Assembly: GCA_022600215.1 (NCBI GenBank)
Contig: JAHZKV010000055.1
Coordinates: 1 to 18,029 of the forward strand
Direction of reading: 5' to 3'
Source: a bacterium
Lineage (GTDB): Bacteria > Chlamydiota > Chlamydiia > Chlamydiales > 2-12-FULL-49-11
Length of the DNA: 18,029 nt
In this document: in pieces, positions 7,074 through 13,653 of the stretch
Layout of the letters: every line of letters starts with the position of its first letter
Numbering within the stretch: the stretch's first letter is position 1
The notes under the pieces: model-generated
What the model saw: only the letters and a program-made list of their open reading frames with translations
What the model was told of the DNA's origin: nothing
The model's database searches: none
Program-made: the position numbers and the translations under genes

Positions 7074-8132
7074 ATGAAAAAAATATCATTTACTCTAGAT
7101 GAACTCAGTAAACATCTTTCTGTTCCACTTTTAGGAGATAAGGATGTAATGATTACTGGAGTAAATGATATTTCAAAAGCCTCCTCTTCGGAGGCTTCTT
7201 TTTTTGCTAACGACAAATATACCTCTAAGCTAAAAAAAAGCCAGGCAGGAGTTATTTGCATTGACGAAAGTGCAGAGCAAATGGAAGGACAAAACTACCT
7301 CCTTTGCAAAGATCCCTCAGAGGCTTTTGAAAAGCTTTGCCTTCTCTTTTTAGAGGACCACTCAAAGAGTGGATTCACCGATATTCACCCATCAGCCGTT
7401 ATTCACCCCACCGCTACTATTGGAAAAGATGTCACCATTGGCCCTTTTGTAGCCATTGACAAAGAGGTAGTAATTGGTGATGGAACTACTATTTATGCAC
7501 ACGCTTCTATTGGACCAAAAAGCATCCTTGGAAGCGATTGTATTATTCATCCAAACACTACTGTCCGTGAAGATTGTCACCTTGGAGATCGCGTAATTTT
7601 ACAACCAGGTGCCGTCATTGGAAGTTGTGGATATGGATACCATACCGATAAAACTACAGGTCGCCATACCAAGATCAAACATCTAGGAAAAGTTATTTTA
7701 GAAGACGATGTGGAAATTGGCGCAAACACTACCGTAGATAGAGGAAGGTTTGCTACCACCACCATCAAGAGAGGAACAAAGATAGACAATCTTTGCATGA
7801 TCGCTCATAACTGCGAGATTGGAGAGGATAACCTAATTGTATCGATGTCTGGCATCTCAGGCTCTGTTAAAACAGGGCGCAATGTCATTGTAGCAGCGCA
7901 ATGTGGGCTCATAGGACATATTGAAATAGGCGATGGAGTAATCCTTGCCGCCAGAGCAACCCCTATCAAGTCGATCAAAGAAAAAGGGGTATATCTAGGC
8001 TCTCCTGCCCAACCTATCAAAAAAGAAATGGTCCAAACTGCCGCTGTTCGAAAACTTCCTACGATCTTAAGAAAGCTCAAAAAAGCAGAAAAGATGCTCG
8101 ACTCTTTTGAGTCCATGCAGGAACAATCATAG
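7074..8132 (+). CDS. lpxD: UDP-3-O-(3-hydroxyacyl)glucosamine N-acyltransferase
   Basis: A 352-residue enzyme of lipid A synthesis. It transfers a 3-hydroxyacyl chain from ACP to the 2-amino group of UDP-3-O-acylglucosamine in the cytoplasm. The N-terminal uridine-binding domain (about residues 1-105) contains the family's SEASFFANDKY block. A left-handed beta-helix of hexapeptide repeats follows (IHPTATIGKDVTIGPF and on, about 105-310). The catalytic His245 is in MIAHNCEIG, corresponding to His239 of the E. coli enzyme. A C-terminal helical segment ends the protein (KLPTILRKLKKAEKML). AAGGA with 8-base spacing precedes ATG. It follows skp by 11 bases, as in other chlamydiae and proteobacteria. 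Codons 35-44 contain a perfect terminator-like hairpin, described separately. Confidence 0.96.
   Translation: MKKISFTLDELSKHLSVPLLGDKDVMITGVNDISKASSSEASFFANDKYTSKLKKSQAGVICIDESAEQMEGQNYLLCKDPSEAFEKLCLLFLEDHSKSGFTDIHPSAVIHPTATIGKDVTIGPFVAIDKEVVIGDGTTIYAHASIGPKSILGSDCIIHPNTTVREDCHLGDRVILQPGAVIGSCGYGYHTDKTTGRHTKIKHLGKVILEDDVEIGANTTVDRGRFATTTIKRGTKIDNLCMIAHNCEIGEDNLIVSMSGISGSVKTGRNVIVAAQCGLIGHIEIGDGVILAARATPIKSIKEKGVYLGSPAQPIKKEMVQTAAVRKLPTILRKLKKAEKMLDSFESMQEQS
7177..7205 (+). terminator. Terminator-like hairpin inside lpxD
   Basis: AAGCCTCC (7177-7184), loop TCTTC, and GGAGGCTT (7190-7197), followed by C and seven T. A perfect 8-bp GC-containing stem plus a U-tract is the intrinsic terminator form, yet it lies in frame in codons 35-44 of an apparently intact lpxD. 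It may act as a partial attenuator, be held open by translating ribosomes, or be accidental. Activity is not demonstrable from sequence. Confidence 0.45.
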
Positions 8133-8159
8133 TCTTTTTTTGAGCAACCTTAATGAGCC

Positions 8160-8188
8160 TTGAAATCAAAGGTAGATCGCGATAAAAT
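8160..8188 (+). promoter_or_regulatory. Sigma-70/sigma-66 type promoter for corA
   Basis: TTGAAA (8160-8165), a 17-base spacer, and TAAAAT (8183-8188): near-consensus -35 and -10 with ideal spacing. The predicted transcript starts near 8195, just before a short hairpin and the ribosome binding site. Confidence 0.62.
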
Positions 8189-8197
8189 GATATATGC

Positions 8198-8214
8198 GCA
8201 AGACGCGCTCTTGC
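8198..8214 (+). promoter_or_regulatory. Leader hairpin before corA ribosome binding site
   Basis: GCAAGA, loop CGCGC, TCTTGC: a perfect 6-bp stem at the predicted 5' end of the corA mRNA, directly abutting the purine-rich ribosome binding site AGGAAGGGGG (8215-8224). It could protect the 5' end or modulate initiation. It is too small to be one of the known magnesium riboswitch classes. Confidence 0.4.
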
Positions 8215-8230
8215 AGGAAGGGGGTCCAAA

Positions 8231-9154
8231 GTGATTACATATTATTTGAAAAATGCCCATGAAAGAGTCTTTCAAAAGGTCCCTGCTGCGCAGGAAAATT
8301 GCTTAACGCATGTGGAAAATGCAAATACTGATCACCTCTTAGCTATTGCTAAGCAGCTAAATCTCGATCTTGATGAAATTACCGACTCACTCGATCTGAT
8401 GGAGATTCCCCGTATAGAAAAGCTGAATAAGACTACCTTCGCGATCTTTGTCCGTTTTCCAAACATGGAAGAAAATGGCGTATATACCGCTCCCCTCACC
8501 ATCATCCTCTCCACCGACCAATTTGTCACCATCTCCCCTACCAGCTGCCCTATCATGAAAAATATCATTAACAATCCCTCAGAATTCAAACCTCATGATA
8601 AAACAGAATTTTTAGTACACATTCTCCTAAAGATCATCCAAAGCTATACTCGAGTGATTAAAAAAATCCGTACCGAAGTGGTTATCCACGAAAAAGACCT
8701 CTCCAAAGTGAATGAACAAGATATTACCGAGCTTACCCAAAAAGAAGAAAACTTAAACCAGTGTCATAATGCCCTACAGCCTATACGAAAAGTTATCAAA
8801 GCTCTTCTTACCAGAAAATTTGCTACACTTGAAGAAGATGACCAAGATGAGCTAGAAGATCTCCTCCTTGGTGCAGAGCAGGCAGAAGCTCTTTGTGAGC
8901 TCAGCTTACGCGTTATCATCTCCCTTAGAAACTCTGTACAAGTGGTGATCACCGATCAGTTTAATAAGACCATCAAACTACTAACGGCGCTAACTATCGT
9001 CCTAAACCTTCCCACCACCATCTCTAGCATCTACGGAATGAATGTAGAGCTCCCCTTTGCCAAGTCGCCCTACGCTTTTGAAATTGTGATGTCCTTTATC
9101 GTAGTATCCTTTATCGGATCACTCTACTACTTCCAAAGAAGAAGATGGCTCTAA
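8231..9154 (+). CDS. corA: CorA-family divalent metal ion transporter
   Basis: A 307-residue protein starting with GTG at 8231, seven bases after an AGGAAGGGGG ribosome binding site. A large N-terminal cytoplasmic domain rich in charged helices (about residues 1-245) precedes two C-terminal membrane segments. The signature Gly269-Met270-Asn271 (YGMNVELPF) sits in the loop between them, and the end is the basic QRRRWL. CorA proteins are pentameric channels in the inner membrane that admit Mg2+ and sometimes Co2+, Ni2+ or Zn2+. Some family members export metals, so direction and ion are not certain. A near-consensus promoter 98-70 bases downstream of the lpxD stop region indicates independent transcription. 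The gene faces the repeat-protein gene on the other strand, with 67 bases between their stops and no clear terminator there. Confidence 0.9.
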   Translation: MITYYLKNAHERVFQKVPAAQENCLTHVENANTDHLLAIAKQLNLDLDEITDSLDLMEIPRIEKLNKTTFAIFVRFPNMEENGVYTAPLTIILSTDQFVTISPTSCPIMKNIINNPSEFKPHDKTEFLVHILLKIIQSYTRVIKKIRTEVVIHEKDLSKVNEQDITELTQKEENLNQCHNALQPIRKVIKALLTRKFATLEEDDQDELEDLLLGAEQAEALCELSLRVIISLRNSVQVVITDQFNKTIKLLTALTIVLNLPTTISSIYGMNVELPFAKSPYAFEIVMSFIVVSFIGSLYYFQRRRWL

Positions 9155-9221
9155 TACATGCCTATCTATTATTAGATTTCCAAGTCCGAATCGTCTGAAT
9201 TTTCAGCTGCAAATATAGGTC

Positions 9222-10307
9222 TTAGAGCAGTTTGATTTTAGCCATTTCAGTGGCACACCTTGCGTGTATGTCTGCATATTGCTTTTCAAACTCTACTATT
9301 TTCTCTTTTTTCTTCGAAATCATTCCCTCATAATAACTTTCAGCTGGCGCTCGTTCTGCGAGTACTTCCCAGCCTTTCAATTGTTTTCGTGCTCTTATTA
9401 ATTGATTTTCTACTCCTTCTAAGTCAGCTTGTAGATCATCCAATCTACTTGAAGCATCTAAGGCATCTTGAATTTTATGCCATTTGCCCATTTCAGTGCG
9501 CCACTTTTTTTGTGCATCTTCATGTTTGCTTGTAAGCTCTACTACTTTCTTTTCTTTGCCTGGATCTTCTACCCCTTCTTTCAATTGATTTTTTGCTTCT
9601 TCTAGTTGAGCTTTTATAGTATTCATTATGGTTTTTTTTTCTGTTACTAGCTTATTTACTATTTCTCTTTCTGCTTTTAGCTCCTCAATAGTTGGATACT
9701 GCTCTACTTCCTGCTCTTGTACTGCCGCTGGCTGCTGCTCTGGTTGCTGCTCTACCTCTACTTCCTGCTCTTGTACTGCCGCTGGTTCTGCCTCTGGCGC
9801 AAGCTGCTGCTCTCGTTGCTGCTCTGGTTGCTGCTCTGGTGCTGGCTGCTGCTCTACCTCTACTTCCTGCTCTTGTACTGCCGCTGGTTCTGCCTCTGGC
9901 GCAAGCTGCTGCTCTGGTTGCTGCTCTGGTTGCTGCTCTACCTCTACTTCCTGCTCTTGTACTGCCGCTGGTTCTGCCTCTGGCGCAAGCTGCTGCTCTG
10001 GTTGCTGCTCTGGTGCTGGCTGCTGCTCTACCTCTACTTCCTGCTCTTGTACTGGCGCTGGCTGCTGCTCTCGTGTTGCCAGTTCCCGCTGCTCTACTGC
10101 TGGTGATGGTGATGGTGATGGTGATGAATCTGGCTTACTATTAAAATAATTTTTTACCATTAATCCGATTTTCAAGACCAAAAAACCAATCGCAAGATAG
10201 GCTACAGCCTTTATAATCGGTGCATATCGAGATACAGCTGCAGGGAAAAAATTTGTAGCACCAGTAGACGAAACCCCTCCATTTGATGCAGTTGTTGAAT
10301 TAATCAT
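9222..10307 (-). CDS. Membrane-anchored PEQ-repeat protein of unknown function, candidate secreted effector
   Basis: I do not recognise this 361-residue protein. The plan is clear. Residues 1-29 are rich in Ser, Thr, Asn and Gly, as in many type III secretion signals. Residues about 30-52 are one hydrophobic segment (IIKAVAYLAIGFLVLKIGLMV). A Ser-Pro repeat covers 62-69. A Gln/Glu/Pro/Val repeat array runs from 86 to about 203, built on VQEQEVEVEQQP and EQQLAPEAEPAA. Residues 205-361 are strongly charged and predicted coiled coil (EELKAEREIVNKLV, VEFEKQYADIHARC). GGAGG lies 4 bases before ATG and a TATAAT lies at 10330-10335. The neighbouring gene upstream on the same strand has the same plan and leader. 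Membrane-anchored effector or inclusion protein is inference; a structural periplasm-spanning protein is also possible. Confidence 0.72.
   Translation of the reverse strand: MINSTTASNGGVSSTGATNFFPAAVSRYAPIIKAVAYLAIGFLVLKIGLMVKNYFNSKPDSSPSPSPSPAVEQRELATREQQPAPVQEQEVEVEQQPAPEQQPEQQLAPEAEPAAVQEQEVEVEQQPEQQPEQQLAPEAEPAAVQEQEVEVEQQPAPEQQPEQQREQQLAPEAEPAAVQEQEVEVEQQPEQQPAAVQEQEVEQYPTIEELKAEREIVNKLVTEKKTIMNTIKAQLEEAKNQLKEGVEDPGKEKKVVELTSKHEDAQKKWRTEMGKWHKIQDALDASSRLDDLQADLEGVENQLIRARKQLKGWEVLAERAPAESYYEGMISKKKEKIVEFEKQYADIHARCATEMAKIKLL
9699..10052 (-). repeat. In-frame tandem repeat array (residues 86-203)
   Basis: Four full or partial units, each starting VQEQEVEVEQQP, of 30, 28, 34 and 18 residues (90, 84, 102 and 54 bases), ending in a fifth VQEQEVE. 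Length differences come from gain or loss of short modules such as PEQQ (12 bases) or APEQQP (18 bases). The copies are nearly identical at DNA level, which indicates recent slippage or recombination. Confidence 0.9.
10102..10125 (-). repeat. Hexanucleotide microsatellite encoding Ser-Pro repeats
   Basis: Four perfect GGTGAT copies on the plus strand, read as ATCACC on the coding strand. They encode the SPSPSPSP stretch next to the membrane segment. Changes in copy number would stay in frame. Confidence 0.85.
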
Positions 10308-10319
10308 AAAACCTCCATT
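10308..10319 (-). promoter_or_regulatory. Shared 12-base leader with Shine-Dalgarno, copy 1
   Basis: AATGGAGGTTTT immediately before the ATG of the PEQ-repeat gene. The same 12 bases precede the next gene upstream (12309-12320). GGAGG is the ribosome binding site. Confidence 0.7.
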
Positions 10320-10325
10320 GTTAGC

Positions 10326-10346
10326 AATAATTATACAACAATTATT
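10326..10346 (-). promoter_or_regulatory. Promoter -10 within an interrupted palindrome, upstream of the PEQ-repeat gene
   Basis: On the minus strand a perfect TATAAT occupies 10335-10330. It lies inside the inverted repeat AATAATT (10326-10332), seven-base spacer, AATTATT (10340-10346). A T-rich stretch (TTTTTG) about 16 bases upstream is the only -35 candidate. The palindrome could be an operator, but in DNA this AT-rich chance is a serious alternative. Confidence 0.4.
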
Positions 10347-10417
10347 ATTAACAAAAAAGACTAAATACTAAATAAAGTTTTACAACACTAGACTAGAGGG
10401 GTTTCAAATAAGTCTTA

Positions 10418-12307
10418 TTACTCTTCAGCAGAACCTCCACCTCCACCTCCACCTGCACCACTATCACCTGCCGGAAAAAATTGCTCTTGATATCTATCTC
10501 TAATTCGATCTGGTTCTACGTAATTAGTTGATCGTTCCGAATACATTCTATTTGGAGTTATAAACACTCTCAAACTCTCGCTCGCACCATTTCCCTTTCC
10601 TCTTGATGTGGATAGAAAAATAGGGCCATCAGTAAAATCAGAGCGACCAAGACTAGTACCACGTACAGAAGTCGCAATTCTCAAGCGCATTCCATCTAAA
10701 ATGGCTTCTACTAGTTGCTCGAACCTTTGAGAAGCAGTTTCATCAGCATCACCATCTCGCGGCATAAGAACATTCCCAATATTTGATGCTCCAAGACTCT
10801 TTGAACCAATTAAATACCAAGATTCTGCCCCATTACAATCCATAGGAAAAAGATCCTCGTCTCCGAGCAAAGCATATTCATCCTCAAAACGATTACCGAC
10901 GTTTGCTCTTACATTACCGACAGATTCATTTATAATAGCCACTTCCCAGTCCTGCGGCGCACCAAATGTATATCCATTACATTGGATACGACTGAAGATC
11001 CCATTACCATTATTCGCCTGAATAGTGGGCATTAAATGCATCAGCTTCTCTTGTAAAGCACCTCTATCTTGATCAAACATCGTAAGGGCTGGTTTGATTT
11101 TCAAATATTCTATACGACAAATAGGAGCACGTAATACAGAACTAATTAATGTAGATGTTAAAACATCTACATCCCTTACGACCATCTTCGCTCCATCTGC
11201 TCGGAAAATACCATCCGGCACTACCAATTTAAGGTTCTCTGCCCCTCTATTAAATCCTCTACTGCTGGTATCAGCAGGTTCCATTATAAGGTGAAACCAG
11301 CTAGGAGTATTATCTACTGTACGTAATCTAAATCCTGAATCAAACTGCGGATAAGCTGAATGTTTTTGCACCATCTCCAGTATATTATTAATTAATTCCT
11401 CTGTTTTAGCTGAATGTGTCTTTACAAAATCACCAAGATTTGCAGCTCTACATTGATCTCCTGCAACCAACAAAATCTGCGGATTGGCAATCGTGGCAAC
11501 AAGAAAAAAGCTTTTTTCTGAATTCGCTATTCTTTGATCAGCAAACAGTGTTTCTTCCAAATGATAGGCATCTAGACCGCTATCATTGACTACATCATTT
11601 ACAGTAAGATAAAATTGCGGCTCGCCCATATCTTGCGGCAAAACTCTCTCCAAGCGTAAGCTTACAAACTTATTCAGCATTGCTTCATCTTTTGCATAAT
11701 TAAAAAGTGCTTCTAACTGCGCTCTCCATATCCGTTTCTCTTCTGGTGTAAAAGAAACTCTCTCAATAGCTGAAGAAGGAGCAACCCCACCTAGATCAGT
11801 CGATTCCACCGCTGTTGAACGTTCTTGCTCATTTAATAAAACAGCGTTTGGATCATTCAAAGCAGAACCTTCTCCACCTTCCAAAGCAGAACCTCCTCCA
11901 CCTCCCAAAGCAGAATCTTCTCCACTTTCCTCAGAAGAACTACCTGCCGCCTCGTCAGAAGCAGAACCTTCTCCACTTTCCTCAGAAGAACTACCTGCCG
12001 CCTCGTCAGAAGCAGAACCTTCTCTACTTTCCTCAGAAGAACTACCTGCCACCTCGTCAGAAGCTCTATCCTGCTCCTTGATAACTATTGCTTGCGGCGG
12101 GTAGTTTTGAGATTGCAACGGGTAGTTTTGAGATTGCGAACCTTGCTGTGAATCGCTTGCCCGTAAAAAAAACCTATGTGCAACAAATGCAATAAGTGCG
12201 AAAACAGCCATTGCTATAGTAATAACTTTTGGGTCCTTAACTACCTCAAAAAATTTCTTACTACTTAAAGTTATTGGCACTGGACTCTTAATTTCTCTTA
12301 CTGACAT
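10418..12307 (-). CDS. Membrane-anchored Ser/Glu-rich repeat protein of unknown function, candidate secreted effector
   Basis: Not recognised. The frame is open from 12334, but GGAGG five bases before the ATG at 12307 picks that start, giving 629 residues beginning MSVREIKSPVPITLSS. A short N-terminus is followed by one hydrophobic segment at about residues 28-47 (VITIAMAVFALIAFVAHRFF). Two QSQNYP repeats come next, then three 17-residue acidic repeats (ASDEAAGSSSEESGEGS type), then two 8-residue Gly-rich repeats. About 450 residues of apparently folded, non-repetitive sequence follow, with mixed charge and Cys at several sites (for example SRIQCNGYTFGAPQDWEVA, FPMDCNGAESWYLIGSKSLG). The end is poly-Gly. 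I see no catalytic motif. It shares its plan and its 12-base leader with the gene downstream. It begins 75 bases after the pdhC stop with its own extended -10 element. Confidence 0.72.
   Translation of the reverse strand: MSVREIKSPVPITLSSKKFFEVVKDPKVITIAMAVFALIAFVAHRFFLRASDSQQGSQSQNYPLQSQNYPPQAIVIKEQDRASDEVAGSSSEESREGSASDEAAGSSSEESGEGSASDEAAGSSSEESGEDSALGGGGGSALEGGEGSALNDPNAVLLNEQERSTAVESTDLGGVAPSSAIERVSFTPEEKRIWRAQLEALFNYAKDEAMLNKFVSLRLERVLPQDMGEPQFYLTVNDVVNDSGLDAYHLEETLFADQRIANSEKSFFLVATIANPQILLVAGDQCRAANLGDFVKTHSAKTEELINNILEMVQKHSAYPQFDSGFRLRTVDNTPSWFHLIMEPADTSSRGFNRGAENLKLVVPDGIFRADGAKMVVRDVDVLTSTLISSVLRAPICRIEYLKIKPALTMFDQDRGALQEKLMHLMPTIQANNGNGIFSRIQCNGYTFGAPQDWEVAIINESVGNVRANVGNRFEDEYALLGDEDLFPMDCNGAESWYLIGSKSLGASNIGNVLMPRDGDADETASQRFEQLVEAILDGMRLRIATSVRGTSLGRSDFTDGPIFLSTSRGKGNGASESLRVFITPNRMYSERSTNYVEPDRIRDRYQEQFFPAGDSGAGGGGGGGSAEE
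11912..12064 (-). repeat. Three 51-base tandem repeats encoding 17-residue acidic units
   Basis: Units at 12064-12014, 12013-11963 and 11962-11912 encode ASDE(V/A)AGSSSEES(R/G)E(G/D)S. They differ at only a few bases. They form a flexible acidic, serine-rich linker between the membrane segment and the C-terminal domain, followed by two degenerate 8-residue units (ALGGGGGS, ALEGGEGS). Confidence 0.9.
12094..12135 (-). repeat. Two 21-base tandem repeats encoding QSQNYPx
   Basis: Units 12094-12114 and 12115-12135 differ at two positions. They encode consecutive SQNYP-containing heptapeptides just after the membrane segment. Confidence 0.8.
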
Positions 12308-12308
12308 G

Positions 12309-12320
12309 AAAACCTCCATT
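12309..12320 (-). promoter_or_regulatory. Shared 12-base leader with Shine-Dalgarno, copy 2
   Basis: AATGGAGGTTTT, identical to 10308-10319, followed by C and the ATG at 12307. It fixes the start of the 629-residue protein and links the two repeat-protein genes. Confidence 0.7.
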
Positions 12321-12332
12321 ATAAATGAATAC

Positions 12333-12341
12333 ATTATATCA
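12333..12341 (-). promoter_or_regulatory. Extended -10 promoter for the 629-residue protein gene
   Basis: TGATATAAT on the minus strand, a perfect TGnTATAAT. No good -35 is seen, as is usual for extended -10 promoters. A second TATAAT overlaps the leader nearer the ribosome binding site. Confidence 0.5.
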
Positions 12342-12382
12342 GAAGAACATCTAAAAAAAGCAGGATTTTCTATAAAAAAGAT

Positions 12383-13651
12383 TCAAAATAGAAGGCTAGA
12401 CGGGTTTTCAAGGAAAAACTTAACAGAATTAAGGAATTTTGCTCCTTCTGCTCCATCAATCACGCGGTGATCCATCGAGACAGAAAGATTCATTTGATAC
12501 CCTGTGGAAAGCTTTCCTCCCTCTGAAACTGCAATCTCTGCGATACCACCAACTGCCAAGATCGCTGCCTGTGGTGGGTTGATAACAGCTTGGAAAGTAG
12601 TCACGCCAAACATCCCAAGGTTGGAGATAGTAAACGATCCCCCTTGATATTCATGTGGAGCAAGCGTGCCATCCCTTGCTTTAAGGGCTAGCTTTTTTGC
12701 TTCCGTAGAAATATCTGTAAGAGACATATAGTCCGTTTGCCACAAAATAGGGGTGATCAAGCCGTCAGGGACGCTTACCGCCAGTGAGATATCTACCGTC
12801 TTGTAATCGATGATCACATTTTTCTTTGAATCATAGCCTGTGTTAATCTCAGGATGTTTTTTTAAAGCAAGGGCCGTTGCTTTCACCACAAAATCATTAA
12901 AAGAGACTTTCATACCAAGCTCTTTGAGCTCTTTGCGCAAAGCCATCGCTTTATCCATACGCACGCTTTGTGTGATCACGTAGTGAGGGATGGTCATCTT
13001 AGAAGCTTGGAGCCTCTCTCCAATCACCTTTCGTACAGGAGTAAGTGCTACCTCTTCAAAAGTTCCATCCGGGTATTGATAATTTTCGCGTTTTTCTCCA
13101 AGGATGGATTTAGCAGATGCGCCTTCTAAATCTTTTGCAATCACACGACCAGCTGGTCCACTACCTTTTACAGAGCCAATATCTAACCCTTTTTCCGCTG
13201 CTATTTTTCGTGCAAGAGGGCTTGCATTGCCGCTTGCTTTTTTTCTGGAGCGAATTCTTTCCGCAGCAGGAGGAGGAGAAAAAGTAATAGCGTTTATTGC
13301 TGCCCCAGCAGGCGCTTCTTTTTGTCCTTGCTTTTCAGAAGGAGCTGCTGATGCTGCTACCTCTTCTTCGGCTTTCTCCTCTTCAAAAGAAAGAGAAGAG
13401 ATATCCTCATCAGCCGTTTCAGTAATCACTGCAATAGGAGCATTTACTTTTGCTGAAGATCCTGCAGCAACCACAATCTTTCGTAGATATCCACCATCAA
13501 TAGCTTGAAATTCTACGGTAGATTTATCTGTCGCAATTTCACAAAGAGCGTCGCCATCAGCTACTTTATCTCCCTCATTCACTAACCAAGAAGAGATAAC
13601 CCCTTCTTCCATGGTTGGAGACAAAGCGGGCATAGTTACCAGTATTGCCAT
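12383..13651 (-). CDS. pdhC: Pyruvate dehydrogenase E2, dihydrolipoamide acetyltransferase
   Basis: A 422-residue E2 subunit. One N-terminal lipoyl domain (about residues 1-80) carries the lipoylated Lys43 in EIATDKSTVEF. An Ala/Pro/Glu-rich linker follows, then a peripheral subunit-binding domain (ASPLARKIAAEKGLDIGSV, then GSGPAGRVIAKDLEG, about 143-177) that docks E1 or E3. The C-terminal catalytic acetyltransferase domain has the active-site His395 in SMDHRVIDGAEG (HxxxDG). It transfers acetyl from the lipoyl arm to CoA in the cytoplasm and forms the core of the complex. The stop of pdhB lies 2 bases before its ATG, so translation is probably coupled. No E3 (lpd) gene lies in the window. 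The product could in principle be another 2-oxoacid E2, but the adjacent E1 subunits favour pyruvate. Confidence 0.95.
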   Translation of the reverse strand: MAILVTMPALSPTMEEGVISSWLVNEGDKVADGDALCEIATDKSTVEFQAIDGGYLRKIVVAAGSSAKVNAPIAVITETADEDISSLSFEEEKAEEEVAASAAPSEKQGQKEAPAGAAINAITFSPPPAAERIRSRKKASGNASPLARKIAAEKGLDIGSVKGSGPAGRVIAKDLEGASAKSILGEKRENYQYPDGTFEEVALTPVRKVIGERLQASKMTIPHYVITQSVRMDKAMALRKELKELGMKVSFNDFVVKATALALKKHPEINTGYDSKKNVIIDYKTVDISLAVSVPDGLITPILWQTDYMSLTDISTEAKKLALKARDGTLAPHEYQGGSFTISNLGMFGVTTFQAVINPPQAAILAVGGIAEIAVSEGGKLSTGYQMNLSVSMDHRVIDGAEGAKFLNSVKFFLENPSSLLF

Positions 13652-13653
13652 AG

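Noticed and set aside
9699..10052. CRISPR array
   Set aside because: Repeats are contiguous and coding with no unique spacers, unit lengths vary, and no cas genes are nearby.
9628..10149. Long plus-strand open frames in all three frames across the repeat array, including a Cys-rich and a Leu/Ala-rich translation
   Set aside because: The repeat unit simply contains no stop codon in these frames. The translations are low-complexity, lack a good ribosome binding site, and the minus strand encodes a coherent protein with membrane and coiled-coil parts.
10407..10419. Perfect AATAAG/CTTATT palindrome at the stop of the 629-residue gene as a terminator
   Set aside because: The stem is short and AT-only apart from one G:C pair, with no T-tract. 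Termination there is not supported.
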